Shown here: one piece after another, positions 48,267 to 49,352 of the stretch
Position numbering within the stretch: position 1 is the first letter of the stretch
Layout: the number at the start of each line of letters is the position of its first letter
Source of the DNA: Streptomyces daqingensis
Lineage (GTDB): Bacteria; Actinomycetota; Actinomycetes; Streptomycetales; Streptomycetaceae
Assembly (NCBI RefSeq): GCF_014645895.1
Contig: NZ_BMMP01000029.1
Coordinates: 1-49,352 of the forward strand
Length of the DNA: 49,352 nucleotides
Direction of reading: 5' to 3'
The notes under the pieces: generated by a model
What the model saw: only the letters and a program-made list of their open reading frames with translations
Told to the model about the DNA's origin: nothing
Database searches by the model: none
Made by a program: the position numbers and the translations under genes

Positions 48267-49235
48267 ATGGAGCAGACCGGAGCGGATGCGCCCGAACAGG
48301 AGGGTCGCACCGCACTCCACCCCCGCCTTTTGCCTCAGTCGCTTCCCGTGGGAGAGCAGCACCCCGCGGGGGCCGACGACGACCAGGGGGCACGGGGTGA
48401 GCATGTGCACAGCGAGCCCGCGGCACCGGGAGGGACCAGCGTCCCGGTCGTCCCGCGGGCCCGGGGAACGTCGGGATCGCGCGACGCCGCACGGGCGGCG
48501 GGCGTGGGCGCCGCCGCGACCGCCATGGGCGCCGCGGGCCCGCGGCCGTCCGGCCGCGGCACGCCCGCGAGGGGTGCCAGGGGCGTTCGCGACCCGGGCG
48601 AGGCCGGAGCGCCGAAGCAGCCGGAGCGCCACTCCGTGCGCGCGCAGGTGCTCGACGCCCTGCGCGAGGCGCTGCTTTCGGGAGAACTCGTCCCCGGCGA
48701 GGTCTACTCGGCACCGGCGCTGGCCGAGCGGTTCGGCGTCTCCGCGACGCCGGTGAGGGAGGCCATGCAGCGGCTCGTCTGCGAAGGGGCCGTCGAGACG
48801 GTGCCCAACCGCGGATTCCGCGTCGCCGTCTGCAGCGACCGGGACCTCGCCGAACTGGCGGAGATAAGAGCTCTGTTGGAGGTCCCGTCGGTGCTGGAGG
48901 CGGCCCGCGCGATGCCGCCCGAGTGCTGGGAGCGGCTGCGCCCCTATGCCGACGAGGCGCTCCGCACGGCTCAGGGCGGCGACCGTACGGCTTACGCGGA
49001 GGCCGACAGCGCCTTTCACGGCGCTCTTCTGGAGCTGACGGGAAACCGCCAACTCGTCGCCGTCGCCGCGGACATACAGCGCCGCGCACAGCGCCGCCCG
49101 GCTCCCGTCGCGCCGTCGACGTGCGCGGCGGAGCTGCTGGAGGACGCCCGCGGGCACTTCGAGATGCTCGACGCCCTGCGGACGCGTGACCTGGCCACCG
49201 TCGAGAGGCTCATGCGCGAACACGTCGCGTGCTGA
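48267..49235 (+). CDS. GntR-family (FadR/FCD-type) transcriptional regulator with long disordered N-terminus
   Basis: The product is 322 aa. The first ~118 residues are Gly/Ala/Pro-rich and have no fold signature. Then comes a GntR winged helix (about 123-185: RAQVLDALREALLSGELVPGEVYSAPALAERFGVSATPVREAMQRL, CEGAVETVPNRGFRV) and an FCD effector domain (LAEIRALLEVPSVLEAARAM ... DSAFHGALLELTGNRQLV ... GHFEMLDALRTRDLATVERLMREHV). FCD domains bind organic acids, often with a metal. The extension roughly doubles the usual non-effector part. The start at 48267 is supported by ggagggg about 4-5 nt upstream, so the extension is probably real. It is divergent from the iron-controlled FhuF gene. Confidence 0.88.
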   Translation: MEQTGADAPEQEGRTALHPRLLPQSLPVGEQHPAGADDDQGARGEHVHSEPAAPGGTSVPVVPRARGTSGSRDAARAAGVGAAATAMGAAGPRPSGRGTPARGARGVRDPGEAGAPKQPERHSVRAQVLDALREALLSGELVPGEVYSAPALAERFGVSATPVREAMQRLVCEGAVETVPNRGFRVAVCSDRDLAELAEIRALLEVPSVLEAARAMPPECWERLRPYADEALRTAQGGDRTAYAEADSAFHGALLELTGNRQLVAVAADIQRRAQRRPAPVAPSTCAAELLEDARGHFEMLDALRTRDLATVERLMREHVAC

Positions 49236-49352
49236 GGCCGGTTCGGCCCGGCTGACGGCGAGCGGCGGGGAGCCGCCCCCGTTATGTTTTTCGCGGTCCT
49301 GCAATGGGGCCGTTGGCCTCCGGGCCCGGCATGACTGTTGCCCCCTGTCGAA
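49236..49352. other. Right edge of window, non-coding as far as visible
   Basis: A 117-bp tail after the GntR gene. It includes a T-tract (gttatgttttt, 49281-49291), unusual for this genome, just after a short gc-rich inverted repeat (gcggcggggagccgc, about 49262-49276). The two together could act as a terminator. A 16-codon ORF at 49284-49334 has no ribosome site and is not supported. Confidence 0.35.

Noticed and set aside
49284..49334. 16-codon ORF at the right edge
   Set aside because: No ribosome site or promoter hexamer at the leaderless distance; it lies in what may be a terminator T-tract.

Overview
This is a chromosomal segment of a high-GC Gram-positive actinomycete, almost certainly Streptomyces or a close relative. 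The third-codon-position G/C bias is extreme, GTG and TTG starts are common, and many genes have a TAnnnT-like hexamer 6-7 nt before the start codon (leaderless mRNAs). Several proteins belong to families typical of Streptomyces: a SAV2148-type HEPN protein, DUF1707-FHA, DUF2637, and a leader peptide ahead of the sulfite reductase operon. No tRNA, rRNA, CRISPR array or complete mobile element was seen. The only mobile trace is the last 24 codons of an IS630-type transposase at the left edge.

Layout. 0-4.1 kb: transposase remnant, then a three-gene molybdenum hydroxylase operon of the PaoABC/YagTSR type (2Fe-2S, FAD plus 4Fe-4S, and Mo subunits), bracketed by two identical 45-bp hairpin terminators. 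4.1-10.5 kb: Tat-exported PhoX/DUF839 protein, ZapE/AFG1 ATPase, RibD-like reductase, a small conserved protein, murC and msrB. 10.7-18.6 kb: a drug-export and resistance-flavoured stretch. It holds an MFS exporter, a frameshifted LysE exporter, a GNAT acetyltransferase behind an attenuator-like leader ORF, a DUF1707-FHA protein, a HEPN protein, a macrolide-type glycosyltransferase behind a promoter-embedded operator, and a DUF1697 protein. 18.8-21.5 kb: secreted subtilisin with a structured 5' UTR, and a winged-helix regulator. 21.5-28.4 kb (minus strand): a complete assimilatory sulfate reduction operon, leader peptide - sulfite reductase - zinc ribbon - cysH - cysC - cysD - cysN - sirohydrochlorin chelatase. 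28.4-35.4 kb: GNAT and ABC-class ATPase pair, PfkB sugar kinase, sulfatase/LtaS-like membrane enzyme, DUF1707 protein. 35.5-43.5 kb: AidB-like flavoprotein divergent from a YihY membrane protein, rsgA, a hypothetical gene, an MFS transporter, and an Ada-AlkA fusion, so two alkylation-response genes lie about 5 kb apart. 43.5-49.3 kb: PPOX/F420 protein, degenerate PP2C, small secreted protein, DUF2637 membrane protein, iron-boxed FhuF-like reductase, and a GntR regulator.

The genes are mostly core or conserved-accessory. The most noteworthy signals are regulatory and small: short translated-looking ORFs at 14142-14083 (-), 28351-28268 (-), 38523-38594, 39876-39974 and 40577-40594; RNA hairpins that could mask ribosome binding sites; an 18-bp divergent leaderless promoter at 37212-37229; and palindromes placed exactly where operators act. 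All functional statements rest on recognising protein families and motifs by eye; no database search was run.
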